DNA from: Muribaculaceae bacterium
Lineage (GTDB): Bacteria; Bacteroidota; Bacteroidia; Bacteroidales; Muribaculaceae
NCBI GenBank assembly: GCA_009775125.1
Contig: VSPD01000002.1
Location: 71,748 to 135,747, forward strand
DNA length: 64,000 bases
Direction: 5' to 3'
Made by a program: the position numbers and the translations under genes. A model generated the notes under the pieces. That model worked only from the letters and a program-made list of their open reading frames with translations. It ran no database searches and was not told the origin of the DNA. Shown here piece by piece: positions 40,826 to 49,640 of this stretch (positions are counted from its first letter, which is position 1; each line of letters begins with the position of its first letter).

Positions 40826-43800
40826 CGTTTGATAAATCGTACGGATTTGTTATGCGCATTTGCCACGTAGACTCCTGCCGGCAGGCTTGAAATGTCGACC
40901 GTGGCAGACGTGCCGTTTTCTTTTGAAACTGCCATCAATCGACCGTTTACGGCAAATATCGACAGTTTCCCTAATTCCGCATTGGCTGTCACTTCGAGAT
41001 TGCCGTCACGTACCACGGCTTGCATTACGAAATTGTCGGCAAAATCGGGATTGACAGTCTCTACTCCGCTTGTAACCGAAGATGGTGCGACAGACAGGAT
41101 GTTGGACAACGCGTCAAACTCGTGATCGCCGGTCATCGTGCGTTTCAAGGCCACCTTGTAGCGGTAACGTCCGGCAGGCAAAATCTCGTTGTCGATTACA
41201 TTTTTCTTTGCAAAGGCATCGCTGGTGAGGTATTGTCCTTGCGGAAGCTCCACTTCCTCTACAATCGTGCCGCCGGCGCGTGATTGGCGCATGGCGCCCT
41301 GTTCATCGAGCATATAGCGTTCAATACGGTAATATGTAATCAATCCGTAAGTGCGGTCGACCATCTCGATAGGCGTGCCGCTTGCGTTCTGGATGCCGTA
41401 GGTATAATTGATCTGTTTCTTTTTATCATTCGCCCAGTCGATAGAAATCTGCGGACCTCTCGGCTCTTGATAGAACACAAGGAAAGACGCCTGGTCAAGT
41501 CCGTTTTCGTCCTTGCCTTTGTAAGCGAATCCGGTTTTCAGGTTATACCATATTTCCACACGTTTGTAGAAGCGACGGTTGGGCACTGCCCCATCCTTTA
41601 TTTTACCTTCGGCGTCGACCTTGTCGGTGTCGGTTTCGCCATATCCTACCGAGAAGTTGGCGGCGGGCACATCGCGGAACAACGTGTAGGCCTGCACCTC
41701 GCCGGGAGTGTAGAATGCCGTGCGGTTTTCGTACGCAGCACCGTGTGAAGCGTTCGAGCCATACCAACGGGTATAGAATGTGCCGTTGTCGTCGTACTCA
41801 AAGTTGGTAATCGAGCCGCCCCAGCCTGCCCATACTTTGAAGTCGCCAATCATCCACATGTCGTCTACGACATAGCATACCATATCGTCGGGATTGACAG
41901 TCATCTTGTCTTCAAGATTCTGCGATACATAAAGATTGGTATCATAGCCGTCGGCGCCAAGGGTCGAGTAAGTGTTCAGCACCTCGTGATGCTCCAGGCC
42001 GAAATCATCCATGAAGTAACGTTGGCCAAACTGCGGGGCGTGGGTAAGATTCTCACGATAGGTGAAGGTGATGTTATTGGACGTATATTCCAAACCTTCG
42101 GCATCGCCGCTGCCGTCTTTTACAAATTTGAAGTAAGTAGGATGTGATGCCAGCCAGTTGCGGGTAAAACTTGTCTGATAGATATATTCACCATATCCGT
42201 CGACAAATGGCACACCCTTTTTCTCATATTGAATCCATGACTCGGCCCATTCTTGGCCGCCATAAGCGGGAAGGCCGTCATTTTCCTGGCGATTGTTGAG
42301 CGGAGTGGTCGACACACCGGCTACATAGGGTATGTCGAGATTGCGGATACGCGAGCCGCAAAGCGAGAACGTGCGCAATTTTGCAACTTCCATAGCATCG
42401 GAAGTAAGACCGTCGAAGGTAAGTGTTTCCGGTTCGCCCCATTGGTTAACCGTCAGTTTTATCGAATTGACACGCGAAGGCATCGATTTAATATGGTCGA
42501 TGTCGCCGTAGCCGTCGGCATCATATACATTTATCAATCGGTAAGACATCGCGTCGAAACCACCGTGCTGGAATGGCGTGGCTGTGCGTTTGTAATCATT
42601 GTAACGCGTACCGGTGAACTTGCCTTCGTCGCAACCGTTGACGCCAACGGCTGTGATACCGGCCAGAGGGAACTCTACTGTTTGGCCGGTCTTCGCGCCG
42701 GAGGGATCGAGCACGCTCTTGCTGTTGACATCGGTATGGGTAAAGCCTCTGTATGTTTGGTAGATATAATCACGATAATTGTCGACCATGCCTACCATTA
42801 CATATCCATTGTAGAGCAGACGGGCCGGTATTTCGTAAGTACCGTCGTCCTGGAGCACAAACTCCCATTCGGGTTGCAGACGCCATGCGCCCATACGTTG
42901 GCCAACAAGGAAATAATGGGGTTTGCCATCATTGAAATCCTCCTCTTTCAGGGGCATGTTCACTGCAACGGGGCCGGTGATTTTCAGCACGGGGGCTTCT
43001 GTCTCATCAGGCGAGACACTAACGTTGTACAGGCCTGATTCTTCGACTTGCACCGTGTTCGATGTCTTTCCGGCAATCGTGGCGGATAGTTCACCGCCGG
43101 CTTTAAGGAAAACACCCGATTTAAGGAAGATACGTGAAGACAGATTGTTTTCATCAAGGGTGATTGAGCGGCATATGCTGCCATCTTCTTCGCATAAAGC
43201 ATCACCTTTAAGGAGAACCGTATTGTAGTCAAAATTATAAACGGGGGCATATCCGTTGAATGTCACCGATACGGAATACCATCCCGGCAACTCGGCCTTC
43301 GGCGTAGCCATTACATCGCCATCGGCCATAAACGGATATTCTTTTAAATCTTCACTGCCTATATAGTGAAGCCGCACGGCAGGTTTACCGTTCTCATCAG
43401 TAAGGTAGGAATGTGAATCCTCATCATAAGCGAGTTCACACAGCCCTTCTATCCAAAGTTGCTGCGGCGCGCCAACCTCAAACAAAAGCGTTCCGTCGCC
43501 GGATTCGCTTGGAATCACCTTGGCGCTGCGCATACCCGGTGCCGAGACAAAGAAATCGGCTCCATTGTCGACATTTCGCATAGACATGCCGCTTCCATCG
43601 GTGAGCACGGCATTTTCCCATGTATGCGAACCGAAATATTTACCGTCGACCACAGGCTTGAAAGCGTTTCCACCGAAGAAAATATGCTTTGCCGAGAAAA
43701 CGCCGTCAGCGTCGGCTTCGAGACGCGGGCCATCGGATTCAGTATTCCATGATGCAAGCACACCTTGCCCTGCAAGACTTACCGACCGGGGCTGCATATA

Positions 43801-45162
43801 GAAATTCACCGTCTTGGCGGCGGCATTAAGCACTATACGGTATGTGCCCGGCACGATGTCTTCCTCATTGCGGGTCGTCTGGTCGGGCCAGCCTATTGTC
43901 CATTGAGAATCGCCCTCGGGATTGGCAGTGAAGCGACCCCTTGTATCCTTAAATAAATAGTATCTCGAATCATAGCCGTGATTGATGTCCACGGCTATCT
44001 TGAACGACCCGTTGGTAAAAGTCACTGTGCCTTCATAGACAGCTTTGTCCTCGCTATTCTCGTTTGAGAGCGTGTAATCTTTGAGCAACGTTTCAGGCCA
44101 GTTGCCGTTTACGCCTTGAAGCCAAAGGGTGCTTTGACGGGTTATTTTTATATTCTTGTCAGAGAGATTTGCCTCCACATGATACACGCCGGGCGATGCC
44201 ACATTAAAATATGTGTCATTTCCATATGCCATGTCAATTGTTTGGCCGTCGGCAATTTCCATGCCGTCTGTCTCGGGAGAATAATATGTGTAGTCCCATT
44301 CTGTATTGCTTAGTTGCACACGGAACTTTCCGTCGATAAAACAGCATGTCTCATAACGGCCGTCGGCATTCATCGACATAGGCACGAATTTTGCCATGTC
44401 AAAGCCAGCAGGGGTGCCCTCCCCCATGAGATAGATATTTTCTTGGCGCGTTGCCTTAATGGTATTATTGTTGAGGTCGGCTTCCACTACATATGTGCCC
44501 GGCCGGTCGACACTGAATTTGCGGTCGCCGTCTTCCGGATGATAATATATGCTTGCTACATTACCCGATGTCAAAGTCGTATTTGCGTCGGGAGTAAAAT
44601 AGTGGCCGTCAAAATCCTTGTAAAGTTGCAGCCTGAAATCGCCGCCGCCAAGATAGCAGAGCGTGCGCCATACGTTCGACCCGCTCGATGTCTCCTTCAT
44701 GGGGGTTGCGGCATTTACATCCCATCCACCCGGAGTTGCATCGCCAATAAGGTAGATTTCTTCCAGTTTGTTTATTTTGACAACATTATTATCGGAAAAC
44801 GCCTCGATATGATATGTGACATTTTCTTCCGGCACAAGAAAACAATTGTCGTTGGTGTGCAAGCCGGCCCATTCGCCTAAACTAAGGGTAAAACCGGCTG
44901 TTTCCGGGCCGTGATATTTGTCAGATTCCCATTCTTTTGTTTCTTGGAGGCGAAATGATTTCTTGACATCGCCGTCATATCCGTTATACAGCGGACAGAC
45001 CGCAACCCATCCAAAATCGCCTTTTCCGGCCATTGGTATGGCCTTGCTCAGGTCGAAACCTCCGGGAGTGCCCGACCCTACGATATACAAGGCATCCCAA
45101 GCGTAGACCGACATCGCCATTATGGCGAAGACAGTGGTTAATAATAATTTACGAATCATCAT
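40822..45162 (-). CDS. Giant multimodular SusE/F-like secreted protein
   Basis: A 1446-residue secreted protein (start chosen at the ATG at 45162 because MMIRKLLLTTVFAIMAMSVYA is a good signal peptide; the frame is open 14 codons further). Four tandem SusE/F-like modules are visible at about 23-132, 136-239, 242-342 and 345-456, and a fifth divergent one at about 460-556. The first three start with [VL][IM]G-x-[AG]TP-x-G-[WF]D-x(6)-PM and end with Y[HV][VI]EA-x(6)-IK-x-[TN]R. The centre (about 560-1370) is a large beta-rich region I do not recognise. The last ~75 residues resemble a T9SS type A sorting domain (LSIFAVNGRLMAVS, DISSLPAGVYVANAHN, ending VRFIKR). No catalytic domain is apparent. 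Its stop overlaps the next gene by 4 bp. Confidence 0.72.
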   Translation of the reverse strand: MMIRKLLLTTVFAIMAMSVYAWDALYIVGSGTPGGFDLSKAIPMAGKGDFGWVAVCPLYNGYDGDVKKSFRLQETKEWESDKYHGPETAGFTLSLGEWAGLHTNDNCFLVPEENVTYHIEAFSDNNVVKINKLEEIYLIGDATPGGWDVNAATPMKETSSGSNVWRTLCYLGGGDFRLQLYKDFDGHYFTPDANTTLTSGNVASIYYHPEDGDRKFSVDRPGTYVVEADLNNNTIKATRQENIYLMGEGTPAGFDMAKFVPMSMNADGRYETCCFIDGKFRVQLSNTEWDYTYYSPETDGMEIADGQTIDMAYGNDTYFNVASPGVYHVEANLSDKNIKITRQSTLWLQGVNGNWPETLLKDYTLSNENSEDKAVYEGTVTFTNGSFKIAVDINHGYDSRYYLFKDTRGRFTANPEGDSQWTIGWPDQTTRNEEDIVPGTYRIVLNAAAKTVNFYMQPRSVSLAGQGVLASWNTESDGPRLEADADGVFSAKHIFFGGNAFKPVVDGKYFGSHTWENAVLTDGSGMSMRNVDNGADFFVSAPGMRSAKVIPSESGDGTLLFEVGAPQQLWIEGLCELAYDEDSHSYLTDENGKPAVRLHYIGSEDLKEYPFMADGDVMATPKAELPGWYSVSVTFNGYAPVYNFDYNTVLLKGDALCEEDGSICRSITLDENNLSSRIFLKSGVFLKAGGELSATIAGKTSNTVQVEESGLYNVSVSPDETEAPVLKITGPVAVNMPLKEEDFNDGKPHYFLVGQRMGAWRLQPEWEFVLQDDGTYEIPARLLYNGYVMVGMVDNYRDYIYQTYRGFTHTDVNSKSVLDPSGAKTGQTVEFPLAGITAVGVNGCDEGKFTGTRYNDYKRTATPFQHGGFDAMSYRLINVYDADGYGDIDHIKSMPSRVNSIKLTVNQWGEPETLTFDGLTSDAMEVAKLRTFSLCGSRIRNLDIPYVAGVSTTPLNNRQENDGLPAYGGQEWAESWIQYEKKGVPFVDGYGEYIYQTSFTRNWLASHPTYFKFVKDGSGDAEGLEYTSNNITFTYRENLTHAPQFGQRYFMDDFGLEHHEVLNTYSTLGADGYDTNLYVSQNLEDKMTVNPDDMVCYVVDDMWMIGDFKVWAGWGGSITNFEYDDNGTFYTRWYGSNASHGAAYENRTAFYTPGEVQAYTLFRDVPAANFSVGYGETDTDKVDAEGKIKDGAVPNRRFYKRVEIWYNLKTGFAYKGKDENGLDQASFLVFYQEPRGPQISIDWANDKKKQINYTYGIQNASGTPIEMVDRTYGLITYYRIERYMLDEQGAMRQSRAGGTIVEEVELPQGQYLTSDAFAKKNVIDNEILPAGRYRYKVALKRTMTGDHEFDALSNILSVAPSSVTSGVETVNPDFADNFVMQAVVRDGNLEVTANAELGKLSIFAVNGRLMAVSKENGTSATVDISSLPAGVYVANAHNKSVRFIKR

Positions 45163-45312
45163 TCTTAGGAATTTAGATATATAATAATGTGAAGCAAGGT
45201 GCATAAACCGTTTGCACGGGCAACTTTGGCAAGCTGCCCGGCAACGATTTAATTATAGTGTTTTGGATTTTGCCGCGGGAAATGAACACGGTCCGACTCC
45301 CGCGGCATGTAA

Positions 45313-46215
45313 TCAGAAGCGAACTTTGGTGGCGGTGCCGTCGGCGGCAATCTTTATTACCAAGCTGCCGGAAGCAGGATTGGCAATCTTTCGGCCGTCG
45401 ATTGTATAATATGTAGCAGGACCATCGGCAGGACGCGACACAACAGCGTCGATACCCGAGCTTGTGGCATCTTCAATATTAAGTGTGTTTGTGAGAAGGT
45501 TTGCCTTTACATTGTATTTTCCGGCTTTCTCAACAGACCATTGGTTGTCGCCTTCGGCGTTAAGCACCATTTTGGAGGCATCGTCGACATCGCGGAAATA
45601 CCAATACTGAGGGTTCCATGTGCCGGCACCTTTGAGAGCGGTGGCAATCTTAAAGGAACCTTCGCCAAGTTCGGCGGCATCGGCGGCGTATGTCATGGGA
45701 GATTGTGCATCCTGTATCATCACAAGGCCTTCGTCGACAGCGTATCCGGTGGTAAGCACCGAACCGACAATAAACAGCGAGGCGTAACGCACCTGCGATT
45801 CTTGATAGTCCGATTTCACAATCGTGGCTTCCAATGCCTCGGTATCTACGGTTATGAGATAGTTGGCCGATTCGGTAACATGGATTTTGTTGTCAGGGTC
45901 AGCAGCGGTATAGACGAGCTTCACCTTGCCGTCGGCACCGGGGGTGGCGTTGGCGTCTTCGGCGTGATACTCCATATTGCCGAAGTCGTATTTGGTAAGG
46001 AACTTGAAGTCCTTGCCGGCTTCAAGATACATGGTGCCGGTGTAGACCTTTGAATCGGAGGGAGCAACTATGGCAGTTGCATCATCACAGCTCCATCCGT
46101 AAGGAGTAGCGTCGCCGATTACCCAAAGGAGATCGGTACGGTTTTGTGCAGATGCGGACACGGCAGCAGAAAACGCGCAGATGGCCGCAACAGTAAATTT
46201 GGTAAAGTTTCTCAT
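45313..46215 (-). CDS. Secreted SusE/F-like protein, first gene of the glucan operon
   Basis: A 300-residue secreted protein. The signal peptide MRNFTKFTVAAICAFSAAVS ends in ASAQ and has no lipobox Cys. Two SusE/F-like modules are present, about 28-140 (WVIGDATPYGWSCDDATAI) and about 143-255 (FIVGSVLTTGYAVDEGL, ending YNVKANLLTNTLNIED). The short C-terminus (YYTIDGRKIANP, KIAADGTATKVRF) resembles the last strands of a sorting or anchoring domain. The promoter is predicted at 46297-46328 and the next gene starts 150 nt after its stop; that gap shows no terminator. Classical SusE and SusF are lipoproteins, which this is not. Confidence 0.72.
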   Translation of the reverse strand: MRNFTKFTVAAICAFSAAVSASAQNRTDLLWVIGDATPYGWSCDDATAIVAPSDSKVYTGTMYLEAGKDFKFLTKYDFGNMEYHAEDANATPGADGKVKLVYTAADPDNKIHVTESANYLITVDTEALEATIVKSDYQESQVRYASLFIVGSVLTTGYAVDEGLVMIQDAQSPMTYAADAAELGEGSFKIATALKGAGTWNPQYWYFRDVDDASKMVLNAEGDNQWSVEKAGKYNVKANLLTNTLNIEDATSSGIDAVVSRPADGPATYYTIDGRKIANPASGSLVIKIAADGTATKVRF

Positions 46216-46296
46216 TTTAGAATGGTTTATTTAATGGTATTAATTTTTCCGGTTGTAGATTTTTCGGGTTTACAGTATCACCGTGTTTGGTTATCG

Positions 46297-46328
46297 CAAA
46301 GTTAGATAAAGGGAAGCACACGGTCAAT
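46297..46328 (-). promoter_or_regulatory. Predicted promoter of the glucan operon
   Basis: On the minus strand ATTG (complement of 46325-46328), a 20-nt spacer and TAACTTTG (complement of 46297-46304) match the Bacteroidetes consensus. The first start codon is about 80 nt downstream, leaving a 5' leader. The remainder of the 300-nt gap 46216-46520 contains AT-rich DNA with TAGATA/TATATCTA repeats (about 46350-46420) upstream of the promoter. Confidence 0.65.
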
Positions 46329-46460
46329 GCGGAGTATCGAAAAAGTAGTGATTTTAGATAGCTATATATCTATACCTCAACACTTTAAATCAAAACAACC
46401 CCCTTAGATATATAGTGTTTAATGAGTGTGATTACGGCAGATCATGCCTTGTTTTTCTAC

Positions 46461-46500
46461 AAAAAAACACCGTGCTGCATGTGATAAGTGCAGCACGGTG
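46461..46500 (-). terminator. Intrinsic terminator after the DUF695 gene
   Basis: A perfect 12-bp stem (CACCGTGCTGCA at 46468-46479 with TGCAGCACGGTG at 46489-46500) is followed on the minus strand by seven U residues. Confidence 0.9.
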
Positions 46501-46520
46501 ATATGATATGAAATATGATT

Positions 46521-46937
46521 TCAGTTAATTTCCGACAAAGAGCGCATTTCGTCGTACTCTTCCCAATCGGGATCATTCTCCGCCGTTATCGTCAACGGCA
46601 GAAGCGGAAAGGGTTCGAGAGCGAGGTTCAATTTCTTATTGAATATATTGGTAGATAGTGTATAAAACACCATCTGACGCTCTCCGGCTCCGGTATAGAT
46701 GCCCGTAAGCACAGCCACCGGGTCGGCTTTCAATACAGTATCAAACGAGTCGGCTATGGCTTGCAATTGGTCGGCTTCTTCATCGGTTGGCATCCCGGAA
46801 GATATGGCCTTATAAGGAATTGTAACCGTTACTCGAATTTTGAATTTTGGATTTGAGCGGAATTTATCGATGTCGCCACGACCGGTGACCATTATCAAAT
46901 TTCCGTTCTCATCTTCCAGAGGCGATGTCCACCACAT
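46521..46937 (-). CDS. DUF695-type protein
   Basis: A 138-residue soluble protein of unknown function with features of the DUF695 domain: MWWTSPLEDENGNLIMVTGRGD at the start (its first 18 residues contain the sheet that family members share), IRVTVTIPYKAISSGMPTDEEADQL, a GERQMVFYT strand and an acidic end (DNPDWEEYDEM-like, here NDPDWEEYDEM). It follows rnpB by 33 nt on the same strand and has its own terminator. The family assignment is by recollection of the motif and is not certain. Confidence 0.6.
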   Translation of the reverse strand: MWWTSPLEDENGNLIMVTGRGDIDKFRSNPKFKIRVTVTIPYKAISSGMPTDEEADQLQAIADSFDTVLKADPVAVLTGIYTGAGERQMVFYTLSTNIFNKKLNLALEPFPLLPLTITAENDPDWEEYDEMRSLSEIN

Positions 46938-46970
46938 TGTTCTATAATTTAAATAAAAAAATCAGGATTT

Positions 46971-47340
46971 GGGGACCGACTGTAAGCCGAGTTCTGTAAC
47001 GATGCCACTTTCCCCGGAAGGAGAGTTGGCTATCGCCGTCCGTCATTTATCTGAGCAGTCTACCCGCCGGCAATGAGCGAGCAACCCATATGCGCCGGTT
47101 TACTTGACCTTGCAACGCGCAAGACGTGCGGCACGCCATATCGCTGTGGCGCCCGGTAGGCTCTTACCCCACCTTTTCACCCTTGCCGACACCCGAGAAG
47201 GATATCGGCGGTTGTTTTCTGTCACGCTGCTCTACCGTTACCGATAGCTCACCTTTCGTGAGTGCGCCGCTCTATGTTGCCCGGACTTTCCTCCGGCCGG
47301 ATCATTCCGGTCGGCGACGGACCGCCGGTCACCCAAAATC
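46971..47340 (-). ncRNA. rnpB: RNase P RNA (class A)
   Basis: The catalytic RNA of RNase P, which matures tRNA 5' ends. On the minus strand it begins with a GGGTGACCGGCGGTCC-type P1/P2 helix and contains the conserved GGAGGAAAGTCCGGGC (CR-I, complement of about 47280-47295), GGTAAGAGCCTACCG-like loop region (complement of about 47153-47167), the AACCGGCG-type P-loop side and the terminal ACAGAACTCGGCTTACAG (CR-V, complement of about 46980-46999) ending in a U-poor GTCGGTCCCC. The length, about 370 nt, is normal for a bacterial A-type RNA. The ends are estimated from the P1 helix. It lies between lpxA and the DUF695 gene. Confidence 0.95.
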
Positions 47341-47359
47341 CTGAATATAATTCACAACT

Positions 47360-47406
47360 CACAATGCACAAATAATCGTGAATCGTGCATTGTGAATCGT
47401 GCATTG
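47360..47406. repeat. Short inverted and tandem repeats before rnpB
   Basis: CACAATGCAC (47360-47369) is repeated in inverted form as GTGCATTGTG (47385-47394), and TGAATCGTGCATTG occurs twice in tandem (47379-47392 and 47393-47406). The repeat fills the gap between lpxA and rnpB and so includes the rnpB promoter region; the same type of CAATGCAC/CAATTCAC repeat is common between genes in Bacteroidales. Confidence 0.5.
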
Positions 47407-47408
47407 AT

Positions 47409-48185
47409 TTATACGTAGCCTCGGATAATGCCGCGCTTGGAATTGCGTACAAAAAGAATGATTTCGTCGCGTTCTTTCGATGCGGGCAGTTCGGCCTCGA
47501 TACGCTCTATGGCATCAGAAAAGTTCAGGCCCGACAGATAGAGGTATCTGTATATATCCTGAATGTCGCGGATTGTCTCATTGGAGAAATTGCGACGGCG
47601 AAGACCGATAGAGTTGATGCCGCAATATGCAATAGGCTCGTGGGCGGCTTTCACATAGGGCGGGATGTCCTTGTTGATGAGCGCGCCACCCTGTATCATC
47701 ACATGCGGACCGATATGACAGAACTGATGGATGAGTGTGCCGCCTCCTACAATGGCGAAATTGTCGATTACCACCTCTCCGGCCACTTGCGTGGCATTAG
47801 ACATGATTACATTGTCGCCGATTACACAATCGTGAGCGACATGGCAGTAGGCCATGATAAGGCAGTTGCTGCCCACCACGGTTTTGCCTTTTGATGCTGT
47901 GCCGCGGTGTACGGTTACACACTCACGTATAACGGTATTATCGCCAATTATGGCAACAGTGTCTTCTCCTTGGAATTTGAGGTCCTGGGGTACGGCTCCA
48001 AGCACGGCACCGGGGAAAATGGTGCAGTTCTTGCCGATTCGTGTGCCCTCCATTATTGTCACGTTCGATCCGATACGCGTTCCTTCACCGATTTCCACAT
48101 TTTGCTCTATTGTCACAAACGGGTCGATGATCACCGAGGGGTGAATCTTTGCGGCAGGATGAACGTAGGCTAAGGGTTGTTTCAT
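47409..48185 (-). CDS. lpxA: UDP-N-acetylglucosamine O-acyltransferase LpxA
   Basis: A 258-residue left-handed beta-helix acyltransferase that carries out the first step of lipid A synthesis. Hexapeptide repeats run from about 10 to 190 (IHPSVIIDPFVTIEQNVEIG, GTRIGSNVTIMEG), the catalytic His is in TVHRGTASKG (about 122-131, His about 125), and the C-terminal helical domain ends at about 258. The ATG at 48185 (MKQPLAYVHPAA) is preferred over the frame's upstream extension to 48224. It is the last gene of the lpxD-lpxC/fabZ-lpxA cluster. Confidence 0.95.
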   Translation of the reverse strand: MKQPLAYVHPAAKIHPSVIIDPFVTIEQNVEIGEGTRIGSNVTIMEGTRIGKNCTIFPGAVLGAVPQDLKFQGEDTVAIIGDNTVIRECVTVHRGTASKGKTVVGSNCLIMAYCHVAHDCVIGDNVIMSNATQVAGEVVIDNFAIVGGGTLIHQFCHIGPHVMIQGGALINKDIPPYVKAAHEPIAYCGINSIGLRRRNFSNETIRDIQDIYRYLYLSGLNFSDAIERIEAELPASKERDEIILFVRNSKRGIIRGYV

Positions 48186-48233
48186 TTTATGTAATAATTT
48201 AATTTCGCTTGCCTCTATGTGCAAGTCGAGGGA

Positions 48234-49619
48234 TTAACCTTTGTTTTTTACAATCTGGGCCATGAACTCACATTCACACACGAGTTTTTCGCCAACGAAG
48301 GCACGGCCTTTCATCATGGCGCAACCACGACGCAATTCGGTCATGAACGATACGTGGAAAATGAGGGTGTCGCCGGGGATAACTTTCTGACGGAACTTCA
48401 CGTTATCTATTTTCATGAAGTAAGTCGAATAATGCTCGGGGTCGGGCACGGAGCTAAGAACAAGCATACCGCCGGTCTGAGCCATCGCCTCTACCATGAG
48501 CACGCCGGGGAGGACGGGTTCCTGGGGGAAGTGGCCTTGGAAGAAGGGTTCGTTGGTTGTTACGTTTTTAACACCCACGATATAGTTTGTGCCCATGTCG
48601 ATGATTTTATCAACGAGCAGGAACGGATAGCGGTGGGGAAGAAGTTCGCGGATGCGAATGTTATCCATCACCGGTTCTTGATTCGGGTTATATGACGGAG
48701 CCTGAACATCCATGCGCTTGATTTCACGGCGAATCTGCTTGGCAAATGTGGAGTTGATAAGATGTCCGGGGCGTGTAGCTATGATTTTGCCTTTGAGGGG
48801 GCGACCGATGAGAGCGACATCGCCAACCACATCGAGGAGCTTGTGACGTGCGGGTTCGTTTGAGGCAAAAAGTTCAAAATCGTTGATATATCCGAATTCA
48901 TTTACCTGACGGCGTGCCACACCCATTGTGTCGGCTATACGGTCGAGGTTTTCCTGCGACATCGGAGAATCGTAAATAACGATGGCATTTTCGAGGTCGC
49001 CGCCTTTGATAAGGTTTGCGGCAAGCAACGGCTCGATTTCGCGCACGAAAACAAATGTACGCGACGGAGCTATTTCCTTTGCGAATTCATCGACATGCTC
49101 CATCGAGGCATATTGGTTGTGGAGCACGGGAGAATCGAAGTTGATTTTCACCTCAACAGAGAATTCATCGTCGGGGAGCACCATTATTTTGGAGCCTGTT
49201 TCAGGGTCGGTCACCTCTATTTTATGCTTCACTACATAAAACTCTTTGTCGGCTTCTTGCTCGACAATGCCAACCCGCTCTATGTTTTCGCAATATATAC
49301 GGGCGCTGCCATCAAGAATGGGAATTTCCGGAGCATTCACTTTTATGAGGCAATTATCAATCGACGACGCGTAAAGGGCCGCCATGGCATGTTCAATAGT
49401 GGATACCTGAACATCGCCTTGTTTCACGACCGTACCACGGTTGGAGCCGACGACATTTTCTGCGACCGCGTCGATTATCGGCTGATCGGGAAGGTCGACA
49501 CGCTGAATCTTGTAGCCGTGATTCTCGGGCGCCGGACAGAATTCGGCTTCAATTTCAAGTCCGGTATGAAGGCCCTTGCCTTTGATTACGAAGGAATCTT
49601 TAAGAGTTAATTGCTTCAT
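48234..49619 (-). CDS. lpxC/fabZ: Bifunctional LpxC deacetylase / FabZ dehydratase
   Basis: A 461-residue fusion. The N part (about 1-300) is LpxC, the Zn-dependent UDP-3-O-acyl-GlcNAc deacetylase, with ligands H77 in TIEHAMAAL and the later HKLLDVVGD (His and Asp). The C part (about 315-461) is FabZ, the 3-hydroxyacyl-ACP dehydratase, with LPHRYPFLLVDK and GHFPQEPVLPGVLMVEAMAQ (catalytic His and Glu). The fusion is normal for Bacteroidetes and links lipid A and fatty acid synthesis. It lies 21 nt after lpxD and 48 nt before lpxA. Confidence 0.97.
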   Translation of the reverse strand: MKQLTLKDSFVIKGKGLHTGLEIEAEFCPAPENHGYKIQRVDLPDQPIIDAVAENVVGSNRGTVVKQGDVQVSTIEHAMAALYASSIDNCLIKVNAPEIPILDGSARIYCENIERVGIVEQEADKEFYVVKHKIEVTDPETGSKIMVLPDDEFSVEVKINFDSPVLHNQYASMEHVDEFAKEIAPSRTFVFVREIEPLLAANLIKGGDLENAIVIYDSPMSQENLDRIADTMGVARRQVNEFGYINDFELFASNEPARHKLLDVVGDVALIGRPLKGKIIATRPGHLINSTFAKQIRREIKRMDVQAPSYNPNQEPVMDNIRIRELLPHRYPFLLVDKIIDMGTNYIVGVKNVTTNEPFFQGHFPQEPVLPGVLMVEAMAQTGGMLVLSSVPDPEHYSTYFMKIDNVKFRQKVIPGDTLIFHVSFMTELRRGCAMMKGRAFVGEKLVCECEFMAQIVKNKG

Positions 49620-49640
49620 GATATGTTGGGGTACTTCTGT

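Noticed and set aside
47126..47344. A short open frame on the plus strand within 46971-47340
   Set aside because: The segment is RNase P RNA, with conserved RNA motifs on the minus strand.
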